A DNA stretch of 64,000 bases from positions 1,054,001-1,118,000 of the forward strand of contig JAGYVD010000006.1 in assembly GCA_021209875.1 (NCBI GenBank), in the 5' to 3' direction. How positions within the stretch are numbered: position 1 is the stretch's first letter; each line of letters opens with the position of its first letter. Under the pieces are notes generated by a model. That model was not told the origin of the DNA. It did not search any database and worked only from the letters and a program-made list of their open reading frames with translations. Source of the stretch: Rosellinia necatrix. Its lineage: Eukaryota > Ascomycota > Sordariomycetes > Xylariales > Xylariaceae. Both the position numbers and the translations under genes were made by a program. This document shows, piece after piece, positions 51,842 to 62,430 of this stretch.

Positions 51842-54800
51842 TTTAACAGAGGTGTGGATCGATCTGTAGAAAGATTTATTAATTATTAAAAGCGTGGTAA
51901 TACTCTGGGAATATTTAGTACAGATGATCGAATTTATTAAGAAGCTTTTATCTAGTATAATATGCCACAGGTATTTATATATATTAATTATATAATAAAA
52001 ACCATTTTAAAAGTTGTTTTTGTTTTAAGCGCATAAGATATATAAATGATGTATAAAAACTATATTTTATATATATATATTTTTTGTTTAAAAGATTTTT
52101 AGCATAAAATTTTTAGTTTAATTATTAAGCTGCTTTATATTATTATTATACATTTTTAAATTAGTTAATTTATTAAATAATTTATTGTTTTATTTTTAAT
52201 TGTTTTTTAGATTTTTTATTCTAACTAATTCTTTTTAAGTATTTTTTAATAAATTAATTAGGTTATGTTTTAATAATATATATATTTTATTAATATAATT
52301 AAGTTATTTATACGTAATAATAAATAAAAATAAAATTATATAACGCGGCTTTTTTTAAAGCTATAAATAGTTTGTTTTTAATTATATTAACACGTTTAAA
52401 AAAATATTTTTTTAAATATATATTTTCATTATATTATTATTTTATATTTTAATTAAGCTTAATAATTTTTTGCTAGCGTTTAAATATAATTAATAACTTG
52501 TTAACAGCTTAATATAAATTAATATTTAGTTTTTATTTTTAACGTTTTTTTTTTTTTAAATTTAAATATATTAGCTATATATAACTTTTTGCTTATATAT
52601 TTTCACTAAACTTTAATATATTAATATAAAATCCAGTTTTTTATTATTATTTTAAAATATAATTTTTTTAAGAAGTTTATTGTTTATATTTATTAAAGCT
52701 ATAATTTTAAAGTTTCATTATAATTATATTAATTTATAAATATTATTATAATTTATTATATATTATATTTATTAATTATATTATTTTTATTTATAAATTA
52801 TTAATATAATCTTTTATTAACACCTGTTTAAATTATTAATTGTTATTATAAATAATTATTAAAATTATTTTTACTGCTGCTAAATCTACGTTTATACAGC
52901 TGCTGCTATTATTATTACTATTATTATTTTTACTACTGCTGCTTCTGCTGCTGCTACTGCTTCTGCTGCTACTACTGCTGCTTTTATTATTTTAACTGTT
53001 TATATTATTATAAATAATATTTTTAATATTTTTTTATTTATTTATAATTTATTTAAATATAATATTTAAAATTAAAAAACAAGCTAACTTGTTTTAAAAA
53101 CGTTTTTTTTAAATTTATTTTTATTAAGCTTATTTAATTTAAATTTAAGTTTAAATATTAAAAATATATTGTTTTAAGTTTTTAAAGCTTTATTATAATT
53201 AATATTATTAAACCGCTGCTGCTAAATTTTATATAATTATATATATTATTTTTATTTATTATTTTTAATTTAAAATATTATATAATAAATAACGCTGCTG
53301 CTGCTGCTGCTAATACTGCTTTTTATTTTATTTATTTATATTTAAAACTAATAAATATTATTTAAAAATATTTCATTTAAACTATATTAATTTTAAATTT
53401 ATTTATTAATTAAATAAATTATATTATAAAGCTGTTAAACATAATAATTAATATTAGCGTTATATTTTTAATATAAATATATTTTTAGTTTATATTTTAT
53501 TTTATATATTTTAATTAATTAATTAATATATAATTATTAATATAAAATTAGCTTTTATATATTTAATTAATAATTAAACGTTTTTATATATTTTTTATTT
53601 TATTTTTAACGTTATAATAAATAATTATTCTAAGCTTTTATTAATTATTTATTAATTTAAAAATAAATTATTTTAAACTTTAAAATTTTGCTATGCTAAA
53701 TTTTCGATATTTTAATAAAAAATATAATGCTGTATTTTTAAAATGTTTATTTTTATAGATTTTTATATTTTTATATATTTTTATCTGCTTTTAGCCGTTA
53801 TATTTTTATAGCTAGTTATTTTTTGTTTATTATTTTTTTATATTTTCTGCTTTTATTTTATTATAGTTTTTTATTTATTTTTGCTGTACATCTTATATTT
53901 TTAAACGCTGCTTAAAAACTTGTTATAATTTAATTTTAAAACATTTCTTTAATATGTTTAAAAATTTTTAATAAAATATTTAATAAAAAAAGTTTTTTAA
54001 ATGTTGTATAAAGCTAAAAAGTTTTAAATATTTTTATTTTTTAATTTTTTAATTAATTATTAAAAGTTTAAACCAGCTGTTTATTAGTTTTTTTATATTA
54101 TAATATAAACTGTTTAAATTAAATAAAGCTTTAAAATATTTAACCTATATTTATATGAAGTTTTTATAAAACTATTTGTTAATATTTAATTAATAAAAAA
54201 TATTTTATTATAAATAAAGTTTTTAATATTTTTATTTAAACTATATTTTATATATTTATATATTTAAACTTTATAATAATTTTTTATATTTATTTACTAT
54301 AAAACAGATTTTTAAATATTATTTAAATAAATTATTTATATTTTTTAAGTTCAAAATAAAATTTTAAAAAGCTGTTTTAACGTTATTATTTTTTAACTGT
54401 ATAACTTATAGCAATAATTTTAGTTTTTATTATAAAATTAAAATTATATTCTGTTTAATAGTTTTTAAAAATTATGTTTTTAAATAAAAATATAATATAT
54501 TTATATAAAAACGTTTAATTTTATATTATTTATAAATAATATGTTTTTATAATTAATAAAACTTAAGCTATTAAATCTCTGCTTTTATATATAATTTTAA
54601 AAACTTTATATAATATAAATAATAAATTATTTCATCTGTTGTTTTTATATAATTTAAATTTAAATTTATAAAATATTTTTTAATATTATAGCTATAAACG
54701 TTATATTTAGTTATAATATAATTACTATATAAAATATTAAGCTGATTTTTTTAATATATTTTAATTTTTTTAAAGCTTGTTTTATATGTTTTAATAGCTT

Positions 54801-55918
54801 TTCATAAAAAATAATATTTTTAAAGTTTAAGCATTATTAGCTATATTAAATTCAGCTGCGATTTTTTAATATATTAATTATATATTAATATAATTGTTTT
54901 TTATATAATTATAAATTATTTTAATTTTTAAAAATTAAGCGATATTTTTTATTTTTAAGCTTATAAGCTTTTTAATCCTATTTATAATTTTTTAGTTAAT
55001 TTTTATTATTTTTTATATATAATTAAAAATTGTTTATATAAAATAAAATAAACATTTTATAATTTAATATATTAAATAAATATAGTTTTTATTAAATATA
55101 ATTTGCTTAAAACGTTTTAAAATATTTAAAAAATTTTATATTATAATTATAACAAGCTTTATAGCTTATATAAAACTTTATTTAATAATATAGCTTTTTT
55201 ATTTTTTAAAACTGTTTAATATTAAATATATAATAAAAAGTTATTAGTTTTAAAATATTTAAAAATATTAATATTATATTAAATTATTTAATTTTCAAGT
55301 TAAAATATATATTAATTATTATTATTATTTAAAAAATTTCCTGTAAACCTTATAACATATATTAATTAAAACATATTTATTATTTATAGATTTTTTATAT
55401 AATTAGTTTTATTTTATAAACTTTTAAAAAAATTTTTATTAAACTTATATATAAATATTTATTTAAATTATAATAGTTTTTTTTATTTTTTTATTAAAAC
55501 AATTTTTATAATTTTTTTTTATATAATAAATATTTTTATATATATTTTTTTAAAAATTGTTTTAAAAATAATTTTAAGCTTTTCTTATTTTATAAAATTT
55601 TTTTAACAAAATTATTTTAATATATTTAATTTTTAAACTAATTTTTAATACATTAGTTTTATATTATTATATTATAGCTATAAATATAATATATAATATT
55701 TTATGCTTGCGATCTTTAAAATATAAAGCTTTTATTTATTTTAAAAAATGATTTTATAAAAATATTTTATATATAGTTTTTAATAAATTTATTTTTAATT
55801 TTATATATATTATTATAATAAATATTAAGCATTTTATATTATTTTTAACTTTTATTTAGTTTTTTATGTTTAATTTTATAATTTAATTTATTTATAAATA
55901 AAAATATTTTATATATAT
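51842..55918 (-). mobile_element. Truncated inverted copy of element I (3' LTR plus interior)
   Basis: A 309-bp LTR (51842-52150) followed by about 3.8 kb aligning, in reverse, with 31078-35409. On the plus strand the outer side of the LTR (CAGAGGTGTGGATCGATCTG) is clean and the inner side mutated, so this is a terminal LTR. Similarity stops exactly where the solo TRIM repeat begins at 55919; the remaining interior and the other LTR are missing. It contains the empty site of TRIM 1 (attag at 55402-55406) and CTG-rich tracts at 52900-52985 and 53285-53310. Confidence 0.88.
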
Positions 55919-56027
55919 TGCTACAGAAAAGGATGGGGACCAACTGGTTAGTTGGCTGTACAGGTATTACAGACTAAGTAGGGCCACTTATTCACTGTCT
56001 TGTTCCTACCCCTGGCATACTGTAGCA
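55919..56027 (-). mobile_element. Solo terminal repeat of TRIM family G
   Basis: 109 bp, the reverse complement of the 108-bp repeat, running TGCTACAG to CTGTAGCA and clean apart from a one-base insertion (CAGTGAATAAG versus CAGAAATAAG). The flanks tatat and ctttt do not match, so no TSD is visible. It sits at the breakpoint of the truncated element I copy, which suggests a rearrangement through this repeat. Confidence 0.88.
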
Positions 56028-57031
56028 CTTTTATAATTACTAAAAACGCTTTATTTATAAATAATAAAAAAACGCGCAGATTATTATATAAATATATTAT
56101 ATTAATTTTAAAAGTTTTTTATTTAAAAATAATAAAATAAAACATTGTTATAATATTAATTATTAAAACTAAAATTAAAACAATTATTTTTATAGCTAAA
56201 AAACTATAAAATCAAAAAGGTTTTTAAAATATTTTATTTAATTTTAAAAATACATAAACTGTTTATTTAAATAATATATAAACAATTAAATTAATTATAA
56301 ACAAAATATTAATATAAAATTATAACATATTAAGATATAAAATAAATAAATAAAACAAAAATATTATTAATATTAGCGTTAACGTTATTATTTTTTAAAA
56401 AAAAACAACCAGACTTAAGATTATTATTTCTAGTTTTTTTTAAAGCTGTTATTTTTAATTATTATAACTAAACTTAAGCCTGCTTTATTTTGTTTTTAAT
56501 AAAATATACTTAAATTAAAAACTAAGAGTTTTAATAAAACTATAAAAATTAAAATCTTTTAAAAATTTTATTAGCTATTATATTAAAAATTAAATTAAAA
56601 AAAAAAAGCTTATTAAAATGTTTTTTAGCTTATATTATTTTAAAAAAGCTGTAATAAAAACTTAGTTTATTTTTTAATTATATAAAATTTTAATAAAAAA
56701 ACGTTTATAAACAATAAAACTATTTATATAAAAATATATTTATATTTATTAATTTAAAAATAATATTATTAATTAAAATATTAAGTTTAATAATAATATT
56801 TTTTAATTTTTATATTATTAAATAAATATAAATATAATAAGAACGTTTTTTAATTTATTTTTATAAAACAATTTTTTTAAAAGTTTTTAAAAATAATTTT
56901 ATTATTATTAATATATTTATTATTAATATAATATAAGTTTAATAAAAAAATTAAACTAGCTAGTTTTTTACTAAAATTTTTTTTATATTATTAATTAAAA
57001 GTTATAACAGCAGTATAAAAAACTTTAAAAT
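56028..57031. other. RIP-mutated AT-rich DNA without recognisable features
   Basis: It does not continue the similarity to element I. No partner and no gene remnant found. Confidence 0.5.
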
Positions 57032-57036
57032 TTTTT

Positions 57037-57260
57037 TAACAAGGATATATTAGGGTCCTATATAGTGATCTAGTGAAAATAGCGAATTACAGGTAGAAGG
57101 AAGGACTGGCTATGCCAGCCAGCCAAAGGCTGGCTAGAAATAGCTAGTAGGCTACCCTTATCTAATCTATTACAGGTCGGCTAGGCCCTGCAGGCCTAGC
57201 CTAGCCGGCCTAGCCTATTCTAGGGTAGGTCTTCTGGACACCCTCTATCTGTTTATATTA
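57037..57260 (+). repeat. Left LTR of element C
   Basis: 224 bp. The left end is cleaner (TAACAAGGATATATTAGG). The right end is mutated, reading TATATTA where intact copies have GTATCA. Core TTATCTAATCTA at 57158-57169. Confidence 0.92.
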
Positions 57261-57429
57261 AGTGCCGCCATAGATATAAAAAATTGCTGACCTTAGCAAA
57301 AACACCTAAGCTATACTACTAGCCACTATTCTATTTAGCCGTAGCCCTAGCTCTAGCTTTTATATACAGGTCGCTTAGTTGGTACTTTGCTTATACCCTG
57401 TAGCCTTGTTTATAGTTAAACTAGTACCT

Positions 57430-57600
57430 GCCAGGTATTTAGTAAGTAAGTAAATAGATTGGTCGAATTAGCCAGACTAGTCGAATTGGCCAGACTGGTC
57501 CAGTTGGCCAAACTAGCTAAATTAGCTGTCTTTGACTAAACTGGTTAAATTAGCTGTATTTAATTAGACTAGTTGAATTAGCTGTATTTAACTAGCTTAA
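57430..57600. repeat. Degenerate tandem repeats in the interior of element C
   Basis: Units of roughly 15-18 bp such as GGTCGAATTGGCCAGACT and GACTGGTCCAGTTGGCC are repeated and progressively diverge into ACTAGTTGAATTAGCTG. They have the look of an old minisatellite. Similar but RIP-decayed units occur near 540-660. Confidence 0.6.
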
Positions 57601-57802
57601 TGAGAAGATTGGTATGAGGGTAGAAAGAAAGATGCTTCATTAATTCCTCTGCTAGGTGGGGAATTCTAGTAAGTCTAGAATTAACCCCTGCAGGGGTGGC
57701 CGTGGGCCACCTGTTGCCAGCCGTAGCCTGTGCAACCTATCTAATCTAATAATACACGAGCCGTTGGCTCGATTGATATGGGCCCCTTCGGGGACTCTAT
57801 CA
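57601..57802 (+). mobile_element. Solo LTR, family F, nested in element C
   Basis: 202 bp, from TGAGAAGATTGG to GACTCTATCA, with a perfect TSD cttaa at 57596-57600 and 57803-57807. It has an ACCCCTGCAGGGGT hairpin, a GTGGCCGTGGGCCAC hairpin, the TATCTAATCTA core at 57738-57748, a GAGCCGTTGGCTC hairpin and a CCCCTTCGGGG hairpin. It is the only copy in the window. Confidence 0.9.
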
Positions 57803-58299
57803 CTTAATTAGTTAAAAAAGAAATTAGATAAGTCGACTAGCTGTTAAATATCGACAGGTTATACGGTGGGATTATTAAATAGTTAAGTTTTTTATACGCA
57901 GGTTTAACTGTTAACTTGTTAAATATTTAATTAGTTAAATATTTAATTAGTTGTTAAAAGTTGAATAGCTGTACGGCTAGAATGTTAAACTAGTAAGTTT
58001 TTTGTACGTAAAACAGACTTTTAACTAGTTAGTCGACTTGCTGTTAAATTTTAACTAATTAATTAGTTGGCTAGTTATTATATAAATATTTACCGCGGTC
58101 GAAAAAGTAAGCAAAACAATCGCGTTTTAACGTTTAATTAAATAGACTTAACAACTAGTTATTTAAATAAGTCGTCTAGTTTTTTTAAGCTGTTTAAAAC
58201 AGTATAAACAGTTATAGCAACAGTGTAAACAGCAACAACAACAGCATATAACAGCTGTTAAAAGCTTTAAGTAGTAGATTATATATATTTAATATAAAT

Positions 58300-58560
58300 A
58301 TAGATTTAACGGTTAAAAAATATATAAACATATTTTATATATTAGACAGATTAAGCTGCCGTACAGGCTAACGGTTAAAAAACATGCAGGCGTACTTTAA
58401 AAAGCTGTCGGTTTAAAAACATGCAGCTATATTATATTAAAAAGCTGTACGTCTGCCTAACTATAAAACGTTTAAAACTAAAATATTTAGTTGGGCGGTA
58501 CAGCAGGCAGTCGACTTATTTAGCGTATAAGCTAACAGTTAAAAAATATGCAGCTGTACT
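58300..58560. repeat. Imperfect repeats of GCTAACGGTTAAAAAACATGC type in element C
   Basis: The unit with core GGTTAAAAAACATGCAG occurs at about 58367-58390 and, altered, near 58305, 58410 and 58530. The spacing is irregular (40-120 bp). A 72-codon frame at 58421-58639 runs across the repeats into the LTR and is not a credible gene. Confidence 0.5.
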
Positions 58561-58622
58561 AGCTTATGTATATTATCGACGTAGCTACTGTCGGCAACGG
58601 AATTATAAATTACCGCACTATT

Positions 58623-58846
58623 TAACAAAGATATATTAAGGTCTTATATAGTAATCTAGTAAAAATAGCGAATTACAGGTAAAAAAAAGGACTGGCTATG
58701 CCAGCCAGCCAAAAGCTGGCTAGAAATAGCCAGTGGGCTACCCTTATCTAATCTATTGCGGGTCGGCTAGGCCCTGCGGGCCTAGCCTAGCCGGCTTAGC
58801 CTAGCCTAGGGTAGGTCCTCTGGACACCCCCTACCTGTCTGTATCA
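58623..58846 (+). repeat. Right LTR of element C
   Basis: 224 bp. The left end is mutated (TAACAAAGATATATTAAGG). The right end is intact (CACCCCCTACCTGTCTGTATCA). Core TTATCTAATCTA at 58744-58755. Confidence 0.92.
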
Positions 58847-58851
58847 TTTTT

Positions 58852-60019
58852 ATTAAAAAAATTAGTTTTAAAACTTATTAAAAAAAAATTAAAAATAAAA
58901 TTAATATATATAATTAATAAAAATTTTTTTAAAAAATATATAAAAATAAATTAAACATAAAATTATTAAATTGAAAATTTAATTTTTTAATATTATAAAT
59001 ATTAGCTAGCGTTTTATTAATAGCGCTAGTTATTATTAATTTAACAGCTTTTTTTAAAACAGAGTTAGCAGCAAAAAAAACAGCAATTAAGCCTAGCTTT
59101 TTAGCAGCAGCAGCAGTTTAAGCAGCAGCAGCTGCAGCAGTAGCAGAAGTAAAAAAAAAAAGCAAGCGAATAAATAAATAACGGAAAAGCAGAGCAGCAG
59201 CAGTACCGGCAGCAGTAGCAGTAAATATAGCAGCAGTAGCAGCAATAACGCAAAAATATTTATTTTAAAACGAAATTAATTTTTTAATCATAGCATAAAA
59301 AATTAGAACGATTTTTAAAAATTATTTATAAAAAAAAAAACAGCAGCTTAAAAAACTAAATATAATAAATTTTTTTAATATTATTTATACTAGTTAAAAC
59401 GACTAATCGCGCGTAAAACTGCTTGCTATAGCATATATTTAATAAAAAAAATCACTTATAAAAAAACGATTTTAAAAAAAATTATTTAAAAATTATTAAA
59501 AAACAGCTGTTAGTTTAAAACTAACGCGCGCCGAAATGCCGGCGATTTAAAAGATTATATATAAATAAATTAATTAATTTAAAAATTAGGGGAAAAAAAA
59601 GCTAAGCTATTATTTATTTAAAAATATTTATACTACTTTTATAAAATTATTTGCTAATTAATTGTTTTAATAATTATATTTTTTATTATTATTAATTATT
59701 TTAAAAACTATTTTTATTTAAAAAAAGCTTTTTAATTATAAAACTTTTAAAAATAATTATTAAAATTAATTATAAAATTACTACTTATTTTTATATATAA
59801 AGCTATATAAAACAATTATTAAAATAAATTTTGCAAATTAAGCTTTAATTAGCTAGATTTAAAAAATATGTTATAATAAAATAAATAGCTTTAATAAAAA
59901 GCTAGTAATTGCAGCTTAAATGCTGTAATAATCTTTATAGCTAAATTAATAGCTGTTAAAATAAGCGGTCGGGCTTATATAAGCCCAACTTATTTAAACA
60001 GACTTATTATAAAACAGAA
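58852..60019. other. RIP-mutated AT-rich DNA with CAG-type triplet runs
   Basis: AT-rich sequence up to the boundary duplication. Clusters of GCA/CAG triplets lie at about 59100-59150 and 59195-59250. A small GC-rich spot, CGCGCGCCGAAATGCCGGCG, is at 59522-59541. No gene recognised. Confidence 0.55.
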
Positions 60020-60365
60020 AAAATATAATTTTTTTTAAACTATATTTATAAGCTAGCTAGTTTAATTATTTTTATATAATACAACTTAACTAAATAAATC
60101 ATTATTATAAGCTTAAATTAATTTGCTTGCACTAATCGCTTAGCTCTAATTCTACTGTTCTCATACGATTTATCTGTTCCTCCGCAACACATATAAAATA
60201 TAATCTTTTTTAAACTATATATATAAACTTACTAGGCTAATTATTTTTATATATTATAACTTAACTAAATAGATCACTATTATAAGCTTAAATTAACTTG
60301 CCTGCATTAATCGCTCAGCGTTAATTCTACTCTTCCTATACGATTTATCTGTTCCTCTGCAACAC
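60020..60365. repeat. Tandem duplication of a 172-bp unit at the compartment boundary
   Basis: Two head-to-tail copies (60020-60191 and 60195-60365, period 175 bp) share AAAATATAAT at the start, ATTATAAGCTTAAATTAA in the middle and ATACGATTTATCTGTTCCTC near the end. Differences are mostly C/T and G/A. Both copies become less AT-rich to the right, so mutation fades toward the genes. It could be a promoter duplication or the relic of a short element; no TSD was seen. Confidence 0.8.
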
Positions 60366-60392
60366 AAGTTCTAATAACCACACCAGAGGGAA

Positions 60393-60400
60393 TATATAAT
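60393..60400 (+). promoter_or_regulatory. Possible TATA element upstream of the secreted-protein gene
   Basis: TATATAAT lies about 200 bp before the start codon, and a pyrimidine-rich stretch (about 60474-60515) lies between. Fungal promoters often lack a clear TATA box, so this is a guess from position. Confidence 0.3.
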
Positions 60401-60598
60401 AGACAAAAAGTATATGGGATAACAGTGAAGCCTTAAGGGGTAGAAAGCACTATCATTCATCTGACAGCAATATCAGTCTCGACTTCTCTTCGTCATTTTA
60501 TCGTCATAGCACAGCTTCCTTTTAAGTTAACTCAAAGCGTCAACGCCGAGTCCCAAACGCAGCAGTCTCAGCTACCATTTCGACACCGAGGAACAATC

Positions 60599-61276
60599 AT
60601 GAAGAGCACTTTCTGTACCCCTATTACAGGCCTCGTTGCCCTTCAAGCTAGCCTGGGACCATGCCAAAAATCCGTTGAGGATATTATCGCTGATATTTCT
60701 GTTAGTGTAAGGGCTGATCACTCGATATTCTGGGCTGCAGATCCGCAAAACCGCCAGGCGGCTGAGGTGTTCTCGCTGGCTAACGGACACATGACCATCC
60801 GCGACGCTAACCCTCACAATCGATGGAGGGCCGCTGACCCGGAAACCCAGACCAACTGGTCCAGGGCGTACGCTCGACTTTTATCCGTCACGGGATTTGT
60901 GTTTTGGAAGGATACAGATGAGATCCCGTCGGATGCCGATGGGAACTGGCAGGCTGAAAAGAACGAATGTGAGCGATTACTTAGGATATTTTCAGGGCGC
61001 ATTTGCAGCTAACGCTGTCTGCCTAAAGTAATGAACGGCAAATCAATATACGAGGTGATTCAAGTCGACCGCAGCAATACCGGTTCTTTCGTGCAGGTCT
61101 GGCCGTCAGAGCTCGCCGGAATTCCCTTGGACAGCTGCCATTGGACAGCGTGCGGAGTTCAGACATGCGATACTGGCGATGCCACGGCGCAAAGCATGTA
61201 CAGCGACGACATTAGCATTGGCGCGCGCTGTGGAGGTGATCCTAGTGATAGCAGTGCTAGGACTCTCTGCTGTTAG
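60599..61276 (+). CDS. Small probably secreted protein, tentatively ADP-ribosyl-cyclase-like (one intron)
   Basis: Exon 1 (60599-60968) and exon 2 (61029-61276) give 205 residues once the intron at 60969-61028 is removed; without splicing the frame stops at 61012. The ATG has A at -3. Residues 1-21 (Lys2, then a hydrophobic run Phe5-Leu19) look like a signal peptide. Visible motifs are Ile43-Phe-Trp at the start of a predicted helix with Asn51-Arg52, Gly63 and Thr66-Ile-Arg-Asp, Trp87 with Tyr91-Ala92, Gly99-Phe-Val-Phe, Trp117 and Glu120. The splice then continues into Leu-Met and Ile130-Tyr-Glu-Val-Ile. This order (FW, TxxD/E, W, G-x-V, W-x-x-E) is reminiscent of the CD38/ADP-ribosyl cyclase fold, but the match is faint and from memory. 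The C-terminal part has six Cys (160, 165, 170, 191, 204, 205), suggesting disulfides outside the cell. It is the first intact gene after the RIP block. The gene model is fairly sure; the function is not. Confidence 0.72.
60969..61028 (+). other. Spliceosomal intron of the secreted-protein gene
   Basis: Donor GTGAGC at 60969, branch site CTAAC at 61009-61013 and acceptor AAG ending at 61028 give a 60-nt intron with the branch 15 nt before the acceptor, all typical of filamentous fungi. The earlier AG at 61007-61008 would lead to a stop six codons on. Splicing to 61028 joins the two frames through codon 124 (TTA). AAG is a weaker acceptor than CAG or TAG. Confidence 0.75.
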
Positions 61277-62430
61277 GCTTGGTTGGGCTTCGGCGTGGTT
61301 ACGGGGTGGCTATGCGAGCAAGTCATAGCCTAAGCGCAGGACTGACGGAACCCTCTCCATTTCTGAAATTTCTCCTATGTTGATCCTTTTTTCTTGCAGT
61401 CGTTGTTACTTCTTCTACACTCGTTTTATGTAAGGTTGCATAGCCACCTAGATAACAGGATATAAAACGATATGGCGTAGTAAAAGAAATATGCTTATAG
61501 TAAACCATAGTCAAATAGACTGCGTGCGTGTGATACTAAGTCTAGATACTATCTTGAGGACCTAGGTCTATGAAACCCCATGTATAGACTGAACCTATAC
61601 TAATAAACTAAAACAAGGATGTGCTTATTGATCGCGATAGTTTGTAAATAGAATCATTCTGATAAACTGAAGGATTTTAAACAGGGTTGAAACTGAGCGG
61701 AAAGGTTCTAAGCTAACTATACGTTTTGCAATGAAGACAGCCATCCCAACCCCTTTACAGCGCCAAGCAATATTTCACATACGCCACATGCTAAGCCATA
61801 GATCCAAGCCACTAAATCCCCAACAGAGCTTCTAGGCTGCTAGTACGAATTAGTGAAGGTCATCCCTGGCTACAGTTGGATATTGAAGGTAAATGGAACT
61901 CTCCCCTTGGAATCGGAAACGTAATCAATAGTTTGGTTTATGAATTCGTTAAGAGCTAGTTTTGCTAGTAATGTGAAGGGGTAAGCAAGCGTCAGAAGGC
62001 ACTATTTCTCAAGAGGGGCTTACCGGAAATGATAATAGATGGGACAATGAACAAGTGAAGTGCTTTATGTATTACATCTGGCGGGCTTATGCTGTCCTAA
62101 AGCTCGCGAAAGTCGCCGTAAGCTTTGTGTAGGGGTCATTGTATCTTCCGAGTGCTGTAAATTTCCGTGAGCCCAGCCACAATGCAACATGCTAGACGAA
62201 TCCGGAGCCTACATTAGGCCGATTCTTCGCTTAGATAAATCCTTACAACAGCTACTAAGGTACAAATAAAGTACCTGGCCTGCATACATAAAACGAATTG
62301 GGACGCCCTCCAACTTTCGAGCTGGAAGAAACCTGTCACAGCTTCCCCCGTCATTGCCTTCCAACTTGTGTTATTCTATCCAACTACACCCTCTAGTAAC
62401 TAACGGCGGGCATATCTAACCTAAGTTGCT
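61277..62430. other. Intergenic region, normal composition
   Basis: About 1.15 kb between the secreted-protein gene and the dehydrogenase gene. I see no RNA gene, no repeat shared with the left compartment and no convincing frame. The right end (about 62330-62430) must contain the dehydrogenase promoter, but no specific site stands out. Confidence 0.6.

Larger units (their letters stand above)
57037..58846 (+). mobile_element. Compact non-autonomous LTR element C (1.8 kb)
   Basis: Two 224-bp LTRs (57037-57260 and 58623-58846) with a TSD of ttttt (57032-57036 and 58847-58851). The LTRs match the C solo LTRs at 12513 and 47234, whose independent TSDs confirm the ends (TAACAAGG to TATCA). The 1362-bp interior is far less AT-rich than its surroundings, starts AGTGCCGCC and ends TTACCGCACTATT, and includes the F solo LTR. 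No coding frame longer than about 70 codons exists, so it must be mobilised in trans if at all; element D shares its terminal interior motifs and could be its autonomous relative. The interior is unique in the window. Orientation is arbitrary. Confidence 0.92.

Noticed and set aside
58421..58639. 72-codon plus-strand open frame
   Set aside because: It spans the imperfect repeats of element C and enters its LTR; Lys/Tyr-rich translation of repeats, no homology recognised.
1..60000. Mitochondrial DNA or a bacterial AT-rich genome
   Set aside because: There are no conserved mitochondrial or bacterial genes, all frames are broken, the content is LTR retrotransposons with TSDs, and the sequence joins nuclear genes with a spliceosomal intron.
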